DNA of 64,000 bases from Pelobates cultripes (taxonomy: Eukaryota > Chordata > Amphibia > Anura > Pelobatidae), in the NCBI GenBank assembly GCA_933207985.1, contig OW240917.1, forward strand, positions 108,174,284 through 108,238,283. The letters are read 5' to 3'. Numbering within the stretch: position 1 is the first letter of the stretch; each line of letters begins with the position of its first letter. The translations under genes were made by a program, and so were the position numbers. Under the pieces are notes generated by a model. It was not told where the DNA came from, made no database searches, and saw only the letters and a list, made by a program, of their open reading frames with translations. Positions 24,599 through 36,159 of this stretch are shown here, piece by piece.

Positions 24599-26161
24599 CA
24601 GGGAGTGCAGAATTATTAGGTAAATGAGTATTTTGACCACATCATCCTCTTTATGCATGTTGTCTTACTCCAAGCTGTATAGGCTCGAAAGCCTACTACC
24701 AATTAAGCATATTAGGTGATGTGCATCTCTGTAATGAGAAGGGGTGTGGTCTAATGACATCAACACCCTATATCAGGTGTGCATAATTATTAGGCAACTT
24801 CTTTTCCTTTGGCAAAATGGGTCAAAAGAAGGACTTGACAGGCTCAGAAAAGTAAAAAATAGTGAGATATCTTGCAGAGGGATGCAGCACTCTTAAAATT
24901 GCAAAGCTTCTGAAGCGTGATCATCGAACAATCAAGCGTTTCATTCAAAATAGTCAACGGGGTCGCAAGAAGCGTGTGGAAAAACCAAGGCGCAAAATAA
25001 CTGCCCATGAACTGAGAAAAGTCAAGCGTGCAGCTGCCACGATGCCACTTGCCACCAGTTTGGCCATATTTCAGAGCTGCAACATCACTGGAGTGCCCAA
25101 AAGCACAAGGTGTGCAATACTCAGAGACATGGCCAAGGTAAGAAAGGCTGAAAGACGACCACCACTGAACAAGACACACAAGCTGAAACGTCAAGACTGG
25201 GCCAAGAAATATCTCAAGACTGATTTTTCTAAGGTTTTATAGACTGATGAAATGAGAGTGAGTCTTGATGGGCCAGATGGATGGGCCCGTGGCTGGATTG
25301 GTAAAGGGCAGAGAGCTCCAGTCCGACTCAGACGCCAGCAAGGTGGAGGTGGAGTACTGGTTTGGGCTGGTATCATCAAAGATGAGCTTGTGGGGCCTTT
25401 TCGGGTTGAGGATGGAGTCAAGCTCAACTCCCAGTCCTACTGCCAGTTCCTGGAAGACACCTTCTTCAAGCAGTGGTACAGGAAGAAGTCTGCATCCTTC
25501 AAGAAAAACATGATTTTCATGCAGGACAATGCTCCATCACACGCGTCCAAGTACTCCACAGCGTGGCTGGCAAGAAAGGGTATAAAAGAAGAAAATCTAA
25601 TGACATGGCCTCCTTGTTCACCTGATCTGAACCCCATTGAGAACCTGTGGTCCATCATCAAATGTGAGATTTACAAGGAGGGAAAACAGTACACCTCTCT
25701 GAACAGTGTCTGGGAGGCTGTGGTTGCTGCTGCACGCAATGTTGATGGTGAACAGATCAAAACACTGACAGAATCCATGGATGGCAGGCTTTTGAGTGTC
25801 CTTGCAAAGAAAGGTGGCTATATTGGTCACTGATTTGTTTTTGTTTTGTTTTTGAATGTCAGAAATGTATATTTGTGAATGTTGAGATGTTATATTGGTT
25901 TCACTGGTAATAATAAATAATTGAAATGGGTATATATTTGTTTTTTGTTAAGTTGCCTAATAATTATGCACAGTAATAGTCACCTGCACACACAGATATC
26001 CCCCTAACATAGCTATAACTAAAAACAAACTAAAAACTACTTCCAAAAATATTCAGCTTTGATATTAATGAGTTTTTTGGGTTCATTGAGAACATGGTTG
26101 TTGTTCAATAATAAAATTAATCCTCAAAAATACAACTTGCCTAATAATTCTGCACTCCCTG
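24599..26161 (+). mobile_element. Full-length Tc1-like transposon
   Basis: 1563 bp with inverted termini CAGGGAGTGCAGAATTATTA at the left and its complement ending CTCCCTG at the right, flanked by TA (24597-24598, 26162-26163). A subterminal GCATAATTATTAGGCAACTT block (near 24780) and its complement (near 25955) form a second pair of transposase-site-like repeats. The transposase is in one frame but has two stops. Confidence 0.93.
24817..25833 (+). pseudogene. Tc1-like DDE transposase, two nonsense mutations
   Basis: The frame from ATG 24817 to TGA 25831-25833 spans 338 codons, the usual Tc1 length, with stops at codon 13 (TAA, 24853) and codon 142 (TAG, 25240) and no frameshift. The N-terminus has paired helix-turn-helix features (GCSTLKIAKLL, RTIKRFI) and a basic GRKKR stretch for terminal-repeat binding. 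Catalytic residues remain: D144 in TDE just after the second stop, D237 in MQDNAPSH, and E275 in SPDLNPIENLW. The D237-E275 interval is 37 residues, so this is a DD37E-type element rather than the classical DD34E. It cannot make a full protein. Confidence 0.9.
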
Positions 26162-26254
26162 TACATACGTGTAGAGCCGTGCAAAGATTTTTGGCTATGC
26201 ATTTTACTGCCTACTCCCAAAAAATGCATCTTCACCTTTGTATCCATTACCTCC

Positions 26255-27020
26255 CTCCCCTTTTGAATTTCTTACCCTTTTGTATGTTTCTCATCCCCTC
26301 TTTTGAATGTCTTACCCCTTTAGTATACTTTATCTCCTTTGTGTCTTACACCACCCTTTAGTGTATCTTATCCGCCATTCATCCTCTTTGTGTGTCTTAT
26401 ACCCCCCTTACACCCTCCTTTTGTGATTCTTACTCCCCTCTTTTGTGTGTCTTTTCTGCTCCATGTATGTGTTTTCTTCCATTTTCCAGTCTCTCTGTCA
26501 CTTTTTTCCTTTCTTTTGTGTGTGTCTTTTCACCGTCCCCTTTGATTGTCTCTTTCGCCTCTTCCCCATCCCCTCTGCGTGTCTCTTCCTGCAAGCACAA
26601 TGTCTCTTTCCACCCAACCCCTCTGTTTCTCTTTTTCCCCTTCCCCGCTATGTGTCTTTCTCCCCCCCCAAACCCTTTTGTGGGTCTCCCCAAGCCCCTT
26701 TGCGTGTCTCCCGCCCAGTCCCTTTGCATGGCTCTTTCTCTTTCCACAGCCCCTCTGTGTTTCTCTTTCTCCCTTATACCCTCTGTGTGTCTATTTTCAC
26801 CATAGCCCCTATGTGTGTCTCTTTTTTCCCACAGCCCCTCTGTGTGTCTCTTTCTCCCCAGCATCTTTTATATTTCCAGCCCCAGCACTTTGACTCTTTC
26901 ACTCAGCCACTTTTGTGTGTCTCATCCACACTCCAGTCTGTTTGTGGTCTCTTCCTCTCCCCTTGTGTCTTTGTGGTCTCTTCTTCTCACCCAGTCCTTT
27001 GTGGTATCTTTCCCCCCAAA
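26255..27020. repeat. Degenerate pyrimidine-rich minisatellite
   Basis: Irregular ~25-30-bp units of CCCCTTTGTGTGTCTTTCTC type over 750 bp. Long Ser/Pro/Phe-rich ORFs on the plus strand and Arg/Glu/Gly-rich ORFs on the minus strand are products of the repeat. Confidence 0.85.
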
Positions 27021-27062
27021 TTACTTCTATGTAGCATTGCTGTGCGGACCATGGAAAAGAAT

Positions 27063-27126
27063 CTGTATCCTCTACCTGGTCTGACAGGAAGTTGCTGCTT
27101 CCTGTCAGAAAGGGTAGAGGATACAG
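27063..27126. repeat. 64-bp hairpin
   Basis: CTGTATCCTCTACC pairs with GGTAGAGGATACAG, and CTGACAGGAAG pairs with CTTCCTGTCAG, around a TTGCTG loop. Confidence 0.85.
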
Positions 27127-27861
27127 AAGGTCTGTTACTGCAGTCCACGCAGTCACGATACATGGAGTGACTGGCAAGAGGGGGAGCACAATACTATGCG
27201 CTCCCCTCCTTCCAGGTACCCAGAGAATGCGCCCATGGACCGGTTCCCCCTAAGGCGGTCAGCTCTACTGACATGGTTCTGTTGGCCCTACTTATGTATG
27301 TGTGCGAGCATCATCTTCTCTGAATAAATTGTGTGTATTTGTGTCCACTGACTTGATTTTTATGTTTGTATACTGAGGAGAAGACTTAAGCAACACTGTT
27401 ACTCCCTCTTCTTCCAAAAAGTTAGAATCTTTATGAAATACCTAACTAAGCTATAAATTTACTGAAATCCCAACCCAGTCAAAAGATATACTTGTAGGGA
27501 GGGACTACTTTGTCTCAATATTTTTTCTCTACCTGATAAAGCTTGACACAAGAAGGAGGAGCTACTCATATCAAGTTTGTCATTTCCCCCAGTGGTCACC
27601 AGTGACGACTGTAGGGAAATTAACTCTTTCTGTGGAGGCCCCCTGGTGTCATGGGATCCTCTATAGACCTCAATGCTATACTCTAGCACATGCGAAAGTG
27701 CCAGGAGCAGAAGATGAGCAGACAAAAGATGATGGAAGTGGCTTTGAGGGACAAGTTCACCTTTGCCTGCATCCTTCTGGCCACTGGAATCCCCAGCGGT
27801 GATGTTATTGTCAGGGGTCTTAGAAAATTATGAAAACTCCCCAGACAGTGACAGATCTGAT
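27127..27861. other. No gene recognised
   Basis: Short ORFs on both strands at 27459-27802 without recognisable content. Confidence 0.4.
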
Positions 27862-28306
27862 TTAAAGGAACACAATAGGGTCAGAAACACAAACATGTAT
27901 CCCTGACCCTATAGTGTTAAAACCACTATCTAGCCCCCCTAGTCCCCACTTGCCCCCCTAAATATTGTAAATTCCAGTCTGCTACTGCTGGCTCTGCAAT
28001 TGATCTGCCTGCTTGGCTGACAACATCAGGAGTGATTCTCTCAGCCAATCACATAGGAAAGCACTGGATTTGCTGAGACTGTCAAGGATGCAAATCAGGG
28101 GCAGAGCCAGTACAAGCCAAACTCAGCCCTGGTCAATCAGCAGCTCCTCATAGCGATGCATTGAATCTATGCATCTCTATGAAGAAAGTTCAGTGTCTCC
28201 CTACAGAGGGTGGAGACACTAAATGTGTGCAGCACTCCTCAGGAAGCACCTCTAGTAGCTATATAAGGAGTGGCCAGTGGTGTTATCCCTAGGCTGTAAT
28301 GTAAAC
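27862..28306. mobile_element. TTAA-type MITE cut by repeat B
   Basis: Starts TTAAAGGAACACAATAGGGT and is the reverse orientation of 41809-42318. It stops at GGCTGTAATGTAAAC, where repeat B begins, so the MITE end was lost or displaced. Confidence 0.7.
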
Positions 28307-28632
28307 AATAAAAATGAAAATCCAGCGCACTCCCTTATCTTCTAAACCGCTACTTTGGTGCTTACTGATTTTGTTAGTTTTATTAAAAACACCTAATCTA
28401 GGCAAAAAATAATGGGGGTTTAGTTACATTATATGATCATACATTACATAAGCCTGCCACAACGTCAATGTACCCCATATTTGGCAGGTCCTATTCTGTC
28501 TGTTAAATGAGCTACTCACTTGGGCAAATCCTTCCATCTCGAGTTCTCTGCAGTACAAGGCTAAACAGGGTTCTGAGATGAGGCACCTGTGACAGGGAGG
28601 GGTGCAAAACCAAGGAGCTGGCTATACTCCTA

Positions 28633-28671
<39 letters not shown>

Positions 28672-28820
28672 AAACAAGGGGTTGGCTGCACTCACCTGAA
28701 CATGCTTAAACGGGGTGCTGCTGGGGGCCAATAAGTACAGTAAAAATGAAAATCCAGCGCACTCCCGTATCTACTAAACAGGTACTTTGGTGTTGACCGA
28801 TTTTGTTAGTTTTATTAATT
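28307..28820. repeat. Repeat B, one copy plus a fragment, with AT microsatellite
   Basis: 28315-28637 matches 38757-39083 (shared AAATCCAGCGCACTC, ACACCTAATCTAGGCAAAA, AAGCCTGCCACAACGTCAAT and GGTGCAAAACCAAGGAG). Then an AT run at 28638-28668, then a GGGGTTGGCTGCACTCACC segment, and at 28738-28820 a second start of the same repeat. The family is not identified. Confidence 0.8.
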
Positions 28821-28999
28821 TACTGGTAGATAAAGCCTGTGTCTACTTAGACAAGCTAATCTTTTAAGATACTGCTTGACTCCAAGCACCTAAAGCATGC
28901 TAGTTTGATGAATTACATTATGTGTGAAGAGTGTGTGCTCTTTTATTTCTATTTTACAAAGTGTAAATTTCAATAGAAATGTAATTATAAGTTAACATT

Positions 29000-29346
29000 G
29001 TTACACCCCACACACTCAACCAGACAGCCTATCCTGTTACTTCCTGATTCTTTAGCTCAATGAAGCTAAACTCTAGAGGCAGCACCTGCCTTGCAAAGAC
29101 TTCTCATTGAACTGCATTGGGAATTCTGTGATTGGACAGCCACAGAAAGTCTGGGCAGGGCAAAGGAGGAGGGCTCGGAAAGGCAACAGACAACAGAAAT
29201 GTATCTTTTGCAAGCAGTTTGTAGATATATCCCCAATAAAAAAAAAATTGCATTGTAGGTATAACTACTAAATGTTGATATTTTAATTTATTTATTTACT
29301 TAATTACTTATCATTTTGTATTTTAAGCAGTGGAGTGTTCCTTTAA
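29000..29346. mobile_element. 3' part of a TTAA-type MITE
   Basis: Ends GTGGAGTGTTCCTTTAA. The sequence upstream is consistent with the family interior but diverged; the left boundary is uncertain. Confidence 0.45.
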
Positions 29347-29585
29347 TGTGACAGAGCATCAGACAGGCTATTTGCTACCCCAGATCTAACCTTTTACTTG
29401 ACCTTATAATTAGACCATAAACTGCCTAAAGTGTGAATAGTCATTATGGGACCCTTACGTTTCAAGTATCCTTTTCTAAACTCCTTTACACATATTTAAT
29501 ATGTTTACTTTACATTTTATTACTTTGATATTTTATTACTATTGATAAAGTGGAAATCTTATGCATGTTACTGTGAAATTATGTT

Positions 29586-29690
29586 TCTACATCCATCTAT
29601 CTTTCTTTCTATCCACCTATCTTCTTTCTGTCTTTCTTTCTTTCTATTGTCTGTCTGTCTGTCTGTGTCTGTCTGTCTGTCTATCTACCT
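29586..29690. repeat. CTTT/CTGT tetranucleotide microsatellite
   Basis: Interrupted CTTT, CTAT and CTGT runs. The overlapping Leu/Ser/Cys ORF is incidental. Confidence 0.85.
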
Positions 29691-29857
29691 CATATAAATG
29701 TATCCTTTGCTATTATCTAATAATATTTTTCCTCCTAATGTTTCAGTCTCTTTGATCAAAGGCAAATAGCTCCATCTTGAGGAAATTCTAAATTCTAGTT
29801 TTTGAATGGTACAGCACCTTAGACATTCACATATCATATCATATTATAATTTTATTA

Positions 29858-29915
29858 TTATTTTATTATTTATATAGCACCATCAGATTCTGTAGCGCTA
29901 TATAAATATATTGAG
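29858..29915 (-). repeat. LINE 3'-tail fragment
   Basis: ATT repeats followed by TATATAGCACCATCAGATTC and GTAGCGCTATATAAAT, the 3' end pattern of the L2/CR1-like LINEs at 16.5 and 56.8 kb. Confidence 0.65.
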
Positions 29916-30492
29916 ATCAGTTAATTTAAATAGCTATTGTCAATAGTGATTGAGAGCATCATATAAAGCTATGTTCATCTTAACTCCTTAATGATTATTG
30001 ACAAGCCTGCACATCACAAAAAAAAACTGATTCTGGAAGATCAATCGACATGATTAGAGTTTCTAATTATTGCAACAACAAAATTTGTCCTGTGATCACT
30101 AGGCATCTGGCAACACCAAAGAACTAGCCCCAGCCAGCACAGTGCAAGTACATCATTTGATGTGCTCACACTGTGCTGAGGGCACTAGGATCATATAGAG
30201 AGGGCTTCACCAGTGCTTTTTGCATGGTCTGCTTTGAGGAGGTTGTCCATCATCAGCCAGGCTGACACAACCCATCTGAATAAATCCACATATTCAACCA
30301 AAGAAAGACCCCTCCATGCACCTTCTTATTGGTGTTCAGATTCTATACTGTAACACTGGTATAGCTTGAATAGCTTCTGTGCTAGACTATACATATTCTG
30401 GGCACCATTTAAGGATCTCACACAGAACAAGAGTGTGTGTTGTTATACAGATACCCAGGTTTTTGTGTTCAAGTCGTCTGATGTATTTAAAT
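29916..30492. other. No feature recognised
   Basis: Unique-looking sequence. Confidence 0.35.
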
Positions 30493-30581
30493 ACCGTATT
30501 TATCGGCGTATAACACGCACTTTTTCTCCCCGAAAATAGGGGAGAAATTGTGGGTGCGTGTTATACGCCGGCCCTTTAAAT

Positions 30582-30629
30582 ACTGCAGCCGCCTGAGCGC
30601 TCTGTCAAGAGCGCTCAGGCGGCTGCAGT
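30582..30629. repeat. Perfect 22-bp-arm hairpin
   Basis: Arms ACTGCAGCCGCCTGAGCG... and its exact complement around the loop GTCA. Confidence 0.95.
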
Positions 30630-30641
30630 TGGTACTCACCT

Positions 30642-30848
30642 CCCCTGTAGCGTGGCCGAGCCGCTCTGCTGTCCGCGGTGGCCGGCCGGAGTGATAGGAA
30701 GGTGCACGCTCAGTGTGCCGCGCGGAACAGGAGTTTCTGTTTCCTGTACCCGGTCGGACTGACAGGAAGGTGCACACTGAGCGTGCACCTTCCTATCACT
30801 CCGGCCGGCCACCGCGGACAGCAGAGCGGCTCGGCCACGCTACAGGGG
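30642..30848. repeat. 77-bp-arm inverted repeat, very GC-rich
   Basis: 30642-30718 pairs with 30772-30848 almost perfectly around a 53-nt spacer. Confidence 0.9.
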
Positions 30849-30849
30849 A

Positions 30850-31200
30850 GTGGGGTAAGAAGGGGGTGAATAGAGGGGGAGGGGGGTAAGACGGGAGGGG
30901 GGTAAGAAGAGGGAGGGAGGGGGGGGTAAGAAGAGGGAGGGGGGCCAAGAAGAGGGAGGGGTAAAAGAGGAGGAGTAAGAAAGGGGTAAGAGGGGAGGGG
31001 GGGCAAGAAGAGGGGGGAGGGGGGGAGGCAGCGGGGTGGGTGAGGAGGGAGGGGGGGAGGAAGGGGGGTAAGAAGAGGGGGAGGGGGAGTAAGAAGGGGT
31101 AAGAGGGGGAGGGGGAAGTAAGAAGAGGGGGAGGGGGGAGTAAGAAAGGGGGGTAAGAAGAGGGGGAGGAGGAGGGGGGAGTAAGAAAGGGGGGTAAAGA
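30850..31200. repeat. Purine-strand G-rich minisatellite
   Basis: Units of GGGGGTAAGAAGAGGGAGG type for 350 bp with nearly no pyrimidine except T in GTAAG. Many runs of three or more G make G-quadruplex formation plausible. Confidence 0.9.
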
Positions 31201-31217
31201 AGTTCTTTATTTGAAAT

Positions 31218-31652
31218 TTAAAGGACCACTCTAGGCACCCAGACCACTTCAGCTTTATGAAGTGGTCTGGGTGCCAGGTCCCTCTAGGATTAACCTTTTT
31301 TTTTTTATAAACATAGCAGTTTCAGAGAAACTGCTATGTTTATACTGAGGGTTAATCCAGCCTCCAGAGCCTCTAGTGGTTGTCTCATTGACAGCCGCAG
31401 AGGCGCTTGCGTGCTTCTCACTGTGAAAATCACAGTGAGAGCACACAAGCGTCCATAGGAAAGCATTGTAAATGCTTTCCTATGCGACCGGCTGAATGCG
31501 CGCGCGGCTCCTGCCGCGCGTGTGCATTCAGCCGATGACGTCGCGAGCAAGGAGGAGAGGAGAAGTACAGCTCCCCGCCCGGCGCTGGAGAAAGGTAAGT
31601 GTTTAACCCCTTCCTCTCTCCAGAGCCCGGCGGGAGGGGGTCCCTGAGGGTG
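31218..31652. mobile_element. TTAA-type MITE nested in element E
   Basis: Starts TTAAAGGACCACTCTAGGCA and runs parallel to the inverted 32049-32550 copy up to the CCCTGAGGGTG block, where it abuts element E's terminal sequence. Its own right end is not there but is represented by the foldback at 31700-31763. Confidence 0.75.
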
Positions 31653-31810
31653 TATAACACGCACCTCATTTTAAGAAGGAAATTTCAGGGGAAAAAACCT
31701 TAAAGGACCACTATAGTGCCAGGAAAACATACTCGTTTTCCTGGCACTATAGTGGTCCTTTAAGTTTTTTTTCCCTGAAATTTCCTTCTTAAAATGAGGT
31801 GCGTGTTATA
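31653..31810. repeat. 158-bp palindrome: element E end in both orientations around a MITE foldback
   Basis: The outer arms (from TATAACACGCACCTCATTTT) are element E's end in direct and inverted copies. The exact centre, 31700-31763, is a perfect 29-bp-arm foldback of the MITE terminus, TTAA at both edges, with a 6-nt loop ATACTC. Both structures share one axis at 31731.5. Confidence 0.9.
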
Positions 31811-32048
31811 CGCCGATAAATACGGTAAACTGTTATTGAAGTTTGAAGAGTGCTCTATTTATTTTATTTATGTATTTATTTTTGTATGTAATGCTTTAAA
31901 TATATTGGATCTGTTTTAATCTTATTATTTTGCAGAATCTGCTATTATATTTACAAATTTTCAGGCAATTTGAATACAATTCAGTGTTCATAAACGGTTT
32001 CGATTACCACAGGTTTTTTTTACAATATTGGTAGAATTTACATGGGAC

Positions 32049-32550
32049 TTAAAGGACCACTACAGTGCCAGGAAAACATACTCTTTTTCCATGCACTATA
32101 GTGCCCTGAGGGTGCCCCCACCCTCAGGGTCCCACTCCCGCCCGGCTCTGGAAGAGGGAAAGGGGTAAAAACTTACCTTTTTCCAGCACTCGGCGGGGAG
32201 CTCTCCGCCTCCGATCCTCCTCCTCTCCGCCCATTTGGCTGAATGCGCATGCGCGGCAAGAGCTGCGCGCACATTCAGCCGGTCGCATAGGAAAGCATTC
32301 ATAATGCTTTCCTATGGACGCTGGCATGCTCTCACTGTGAAAATCACAGTGAGAAGCACGCAAGCGCCTCTAGCAACTGTCAATGAGACAGCCGCTAGAG
32401 GCTTTGGGGAAAGGCTTAACCCATTCATAAACATAGCAGTTTCTCTGAAACTGCTATGTTTATAAAAGAATGGGTTAATCCTAGCTGGACCTGGCACCCA
32501 GACCACTTCATTAAGCTGAAGTGGTCTGGGTGCCTAGAGTGGTCCTTTAA
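32049..32550. mobile_element. 502-bp TTAA-type MITE, copy 1 of twins
   Basis: Starts TTAAAGGACCACTACAGTGC and ends GCCTAGAGTGGTCCTTTAA. Internal hairpins: GGAAAGCATTCATAATGCTTTCC, TCACTGTGAAAATCACAGTGA and AAACATAGCAGTTTCT with its complement. Confidence 0.9.
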
Positions 32551-33793
32551 CTAAATATTCCTTGAAGAATAACTTTTGAAGCACCACACAGAATGACGCA
32601 GAACAGTTTTTTACTGACAAAAGCACTATGATAAGTACAAAATGCTTTAAGTAGTTCCACTTTTTTTTGTGCTCTGTGTTTTTTTTAATAATTATGGACT
32701 CTGCAATAATCCTAGTTTGTTGAAGACTACTTGTAGACATTCCGGAAGAGGGTCAAACCATGCTTTTTCATAAGGTAGAGTGTTCGGCTGTCCGTACCCC
32801 CCTCGTTCGTTTACCGAACCAACTTTGTGTGGTCCCCTTGTTCGCACCTTTTAATCACTGACCACCCCTGGCTGTGTCAGGACTACTAGTTGATCCAGCA
32901 CGTAGGACTGTGTCACACTGAGGACTAATAAGTAACGTATTACCGGACCTTAGCATGGCCGGACTTAACGCACCAAAGAATAGTCAGGATACTTGCCGAG
33001 GTCAGGGGACACAGAATGAGACACAATGATAAGGGAAAGCCAGAAGTCAGGGATACCAGAATACAGGGAAGGCAAACGAAGCCAAGGTCAAAAAACAGAA
33101 TATAAACACTCAGGAACACACTCTCGGACAACCACTAGGGAAACCACGACAGGGCAATGATGAAAAGTAATTTTGAGCTTAAATAGGTGCTTTACATTTC
33201 TGATTGGCCGAGAACGGCCTTTGACCCCAAAACATGTGCGAGGGCTTCCCACGTGACATCACGCGCACGCCGACGTCGTCATTAACATGGGCGGACATGG
33301 ATCCGCAGCGGCCATCGTCCATTAACATGTTGCAAGAGTAATTTGTACAGACGCACGGCTGCTGGGCGCAAATACCGCAAGGGGGGAGGAATATGTTACA
33401 GGCTGTTAACCACAAATTGATCGTTAGTGCAAGGGATTTCCCTGTGTGGCCGCCGTTCATATAACAAAACATGTGTTCAAATAATTGGCATTCATTTTGT
33501 CATCCCAACGCAGGCAGCAGTACATGGTTGTTGACAGCATGGAACTATTTTTGGGTTCCACGACCCTGTGAACACCTGGGAAACTAGTACCGCTGCCCAT
33601 CCAACTTTCCGAACAGTTATGAGAACTGTGTTCGGGAGGCATGAACTGCCAAACAGGGGGAGCATTTGCTCCCTAACAGCCAGGGGGAGCATTAGCCGGT
33701 GTTCTTGCGAGAACTCCCGAAAGATGACCGGTCGTTGCCTTGTTTTCTCTGGAACTGTTTTGGGGCATCACCTCGTGGCCAACCAGTCAAAAC
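32551..33793. other. No gene recognised
   Basis: Includes TTCGGG-containing inverted motifs (33630-33720) resembling 36160-36440, and a block at 32930-33180 that looks like a dispersed repeat of unknown family. Confidence 0.35.
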
Positions 33794-34295
33794 TTAAAGG
33801 ACCACTATAGTGCCGGGAAAACATACTCGTTTTCCTGGCACTATAGTGCCCTGAGGGTGCCCCCACCCTCAGGGACCCCCTCCCACCCGGCTCTGGAAGG
33901 GGGAAAGGGGTAATAACTTACCTTTTTCCAGTGCTGGGCGGAGAGCTCTCCTCCTCCTCTCCGCCTCCGATCCGCCCCGTTGGCTGAATGCGCACGCGCG
34001 TCAAGAGCTGCGCGCGCATTCAGCCGGTCACATAGGAAAGCATTCATAATGCTTTCCTATGGACGCTTGCGTGCTCTCACTGTGAAAATCACAGTGAGAA
34101 GCACGCAAGCGCCTCTAGTGGCTGTCAATGAGACAGCCACTAGAGGATTAGGGGGAAGGCTTAACCCATTCATAATTATAGCAGTTTCTCTGAAACTGCT
34201 ATAATTATGAAAAAATGGGTTAACCCTAGCTGGACCTGGCACGCAGACCACTTCATTAAGCTGAAGTGGTCTGGGTGCCTAGAGTGGTCCTTTAA
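33794..34295. mobile_element. 502-bp TTAA-type MITE, copy 2 of twins
   Basis: Same length, orientation and hairpins as 32049-32550, with scattered substitutions. TTAA is present at both edges. Confidence 0.9.
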
Positions 34296-36159
34296 TTCAA
34301 ATGGTGTTCCCGAACCACTTAAGGGATCTGAGTGATATTTTGACAGAGTGGGGGCTCAGATCCAAGTTATTCAGTGACGTGACCTTCATGGGGTTCCTGT
34401 GTTATTAAAGTGTGTTTTGGGGGTCTTTTATAAATATTGTATGTTTTCCTGTATCTGAGAGATAATTGCATTATAACTTTCTCATGCAATTATCTCTCAT
34501 AAACAAAGAATCCTGCGAGGAAAACTCTTGTATTTTTGATATGGAAACCCCATGCTAGGGGTCAGTGCATAAAAGCCGTTTGTGACAAAAATAAACTCAG
34601 TTGACTCCCAGAACTATGTGTCGTCTAGTTGCTGGGGGAAAAGGGTCTTGAATTACTACAGTCTTTCTTTCAGCTTCGAGGAAGGAATAGTGGAGATACC
34701 TATGCTGGGTATTGGAGCTCCGCTACATAGAGTGCCTTTGTCTCTAGCCTTGTGGATTCTCTGCTTCAAAGCAGAACCCAAAATACTTGACCATTCCTAG
34801 CATTGTATTTTACCTCAGGCTCACTGCCAAGCAGACACGATTACAAGCCTTCCCATAACACGATATAATGTGGGAAAATAGGTAAGGGAGCAGAAGAGTA
34901 TAGCCTGCAGAGAAAAATAAATCAATAATTGAGGTAGGGCAAACAAGAGAAATGTAGAGGTCAAAGTATTAAAATAAAATCAATGCTATCATATCATGTA
35001 AAGTTCTACCTATTTTATTGATAATATTAAATTACAGACCTCACTAACAACCCCATCCAAGCGCTCCTATATTGTTTCATTAACTTAAATTATCAATTAA
35101 AGTTTTGATGCCTGAGGAATGGTTAATTGTTTCTCCAGAGTCAATATCCTTATTAACATTCAGTTATGGAGGTTGCCATGAAAGTAATTATCTTAAGAAA
35201 AGCATGGTGCCAGCACTTTGACATCCTCTGTATGACTAAGGATGTTCCTGCCAATTATCCATGTTCTGCTAGAATAATACAGTTTGATGTTCTTTGATCT
35301 TTCTTTGTATTTCATTGATGTTTCCATGAAACTATTTTTCCTAGACATGTATTCCTGCTTTGAGATATTACACGTTAATTATTCAAAATATGAAAAAAAA
35401 AATGTATGTAAAGTTCTACCAAAAAAAAAGCACGACGTAGAATATCTTGAAGAATGCCATGTGTTATTTTGGCAAAATAAGGAATGATGGAGTTGATATC
35501 GAAAGCCAGTTAATACTGTTTAAAAATGCAGTTTTTAATGACATTACATTTTTTTTTTCTCAGGAAACACTAGAGTTTTGGAAGGAAAGTCAACTTTTTA
35601 GCCAAGTTTAAAATAAATAATGGCCAACTTGAGGTCAATTAGACTAACGCTGCTAGTTCTTTTTATGAAAACTGCTTCTTAAGTAGTTATCTTTAACAAA
35701 TGATTTGTAAAGTCACATATGCTATCTTTAGAACAACAAAAAAATTACTAAGGAAGCTATGTACAGTAGTGGTTATGGTATCAATAGGGCCCCACATCCA
35801 ATGTAAGTAGTCAAACCATTTTAGAACAGGTGTGCAGGAATTATGGATACCATTTAGTGCTTGTAAACTATTGGAATTCCCATAGGATTCCTGGAATTGT
35901 AGCCTTTTGGATATATTCAATTTTGTCTGAATCACACCTACATATACAAGGCCTGTTGCTAAATGTATACCTAGTAAATAATCAAACTGAAACTTTCAGA
36001 CATATTATTTATAAATATTCCAATTTGGAGCCGTATTTGGAGTTTAGCATATAATCCCCAGAAAGTTTATAAAGAAGGAGCTGGAAGCAGTAGTATATTA
36101 AGCAGTATTAATAAAAGGCTGTTTGCTGTACAGATACTCCACACTTACCAACCGGGTTC
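34296..36159. other. No feature recognised
   Basis: AT-rich, single-copy-looking DNA with short ORFs only. Confidence 0.4.

Larger units (their letters stand above)
30493..31826. mobile_element. TIR element E packed with palindromes
   Basis: Both ends carry the same 28-bp inverted repeat, starting ACCGTATTTATCGGCG. Inside, in order: a perfect 22-bp-arm hairpin (30582-30629), a 77-bp-arm inverted repeat (30642-30848), a G-rich minisatellite (30850-31200), a TTAA-type MITE (31218-31652) and a 158-bp palindrome (31653-31810). There is no transposase, so it is non-autonomous. The terminal repeat resembles that of 47919-48829 (shared ACCGTAT start and GTATAA). Confidence 0.8.

Noticed and set aside
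26392..27189. Long ORFs of 115-241 codons on both strands
   Set aside because: They run through a degenerate pyrimidine-rich minisatellite; composition is Ser/Pro/Phe/Leu or Arg/Glu/Gly according to strand, with no domain.
30487..31006. Pro-rich and Arg-rich ORFs on the minus strand
   Set aside because: They derive from the GC-rich palindromes and G-rich array of element E.
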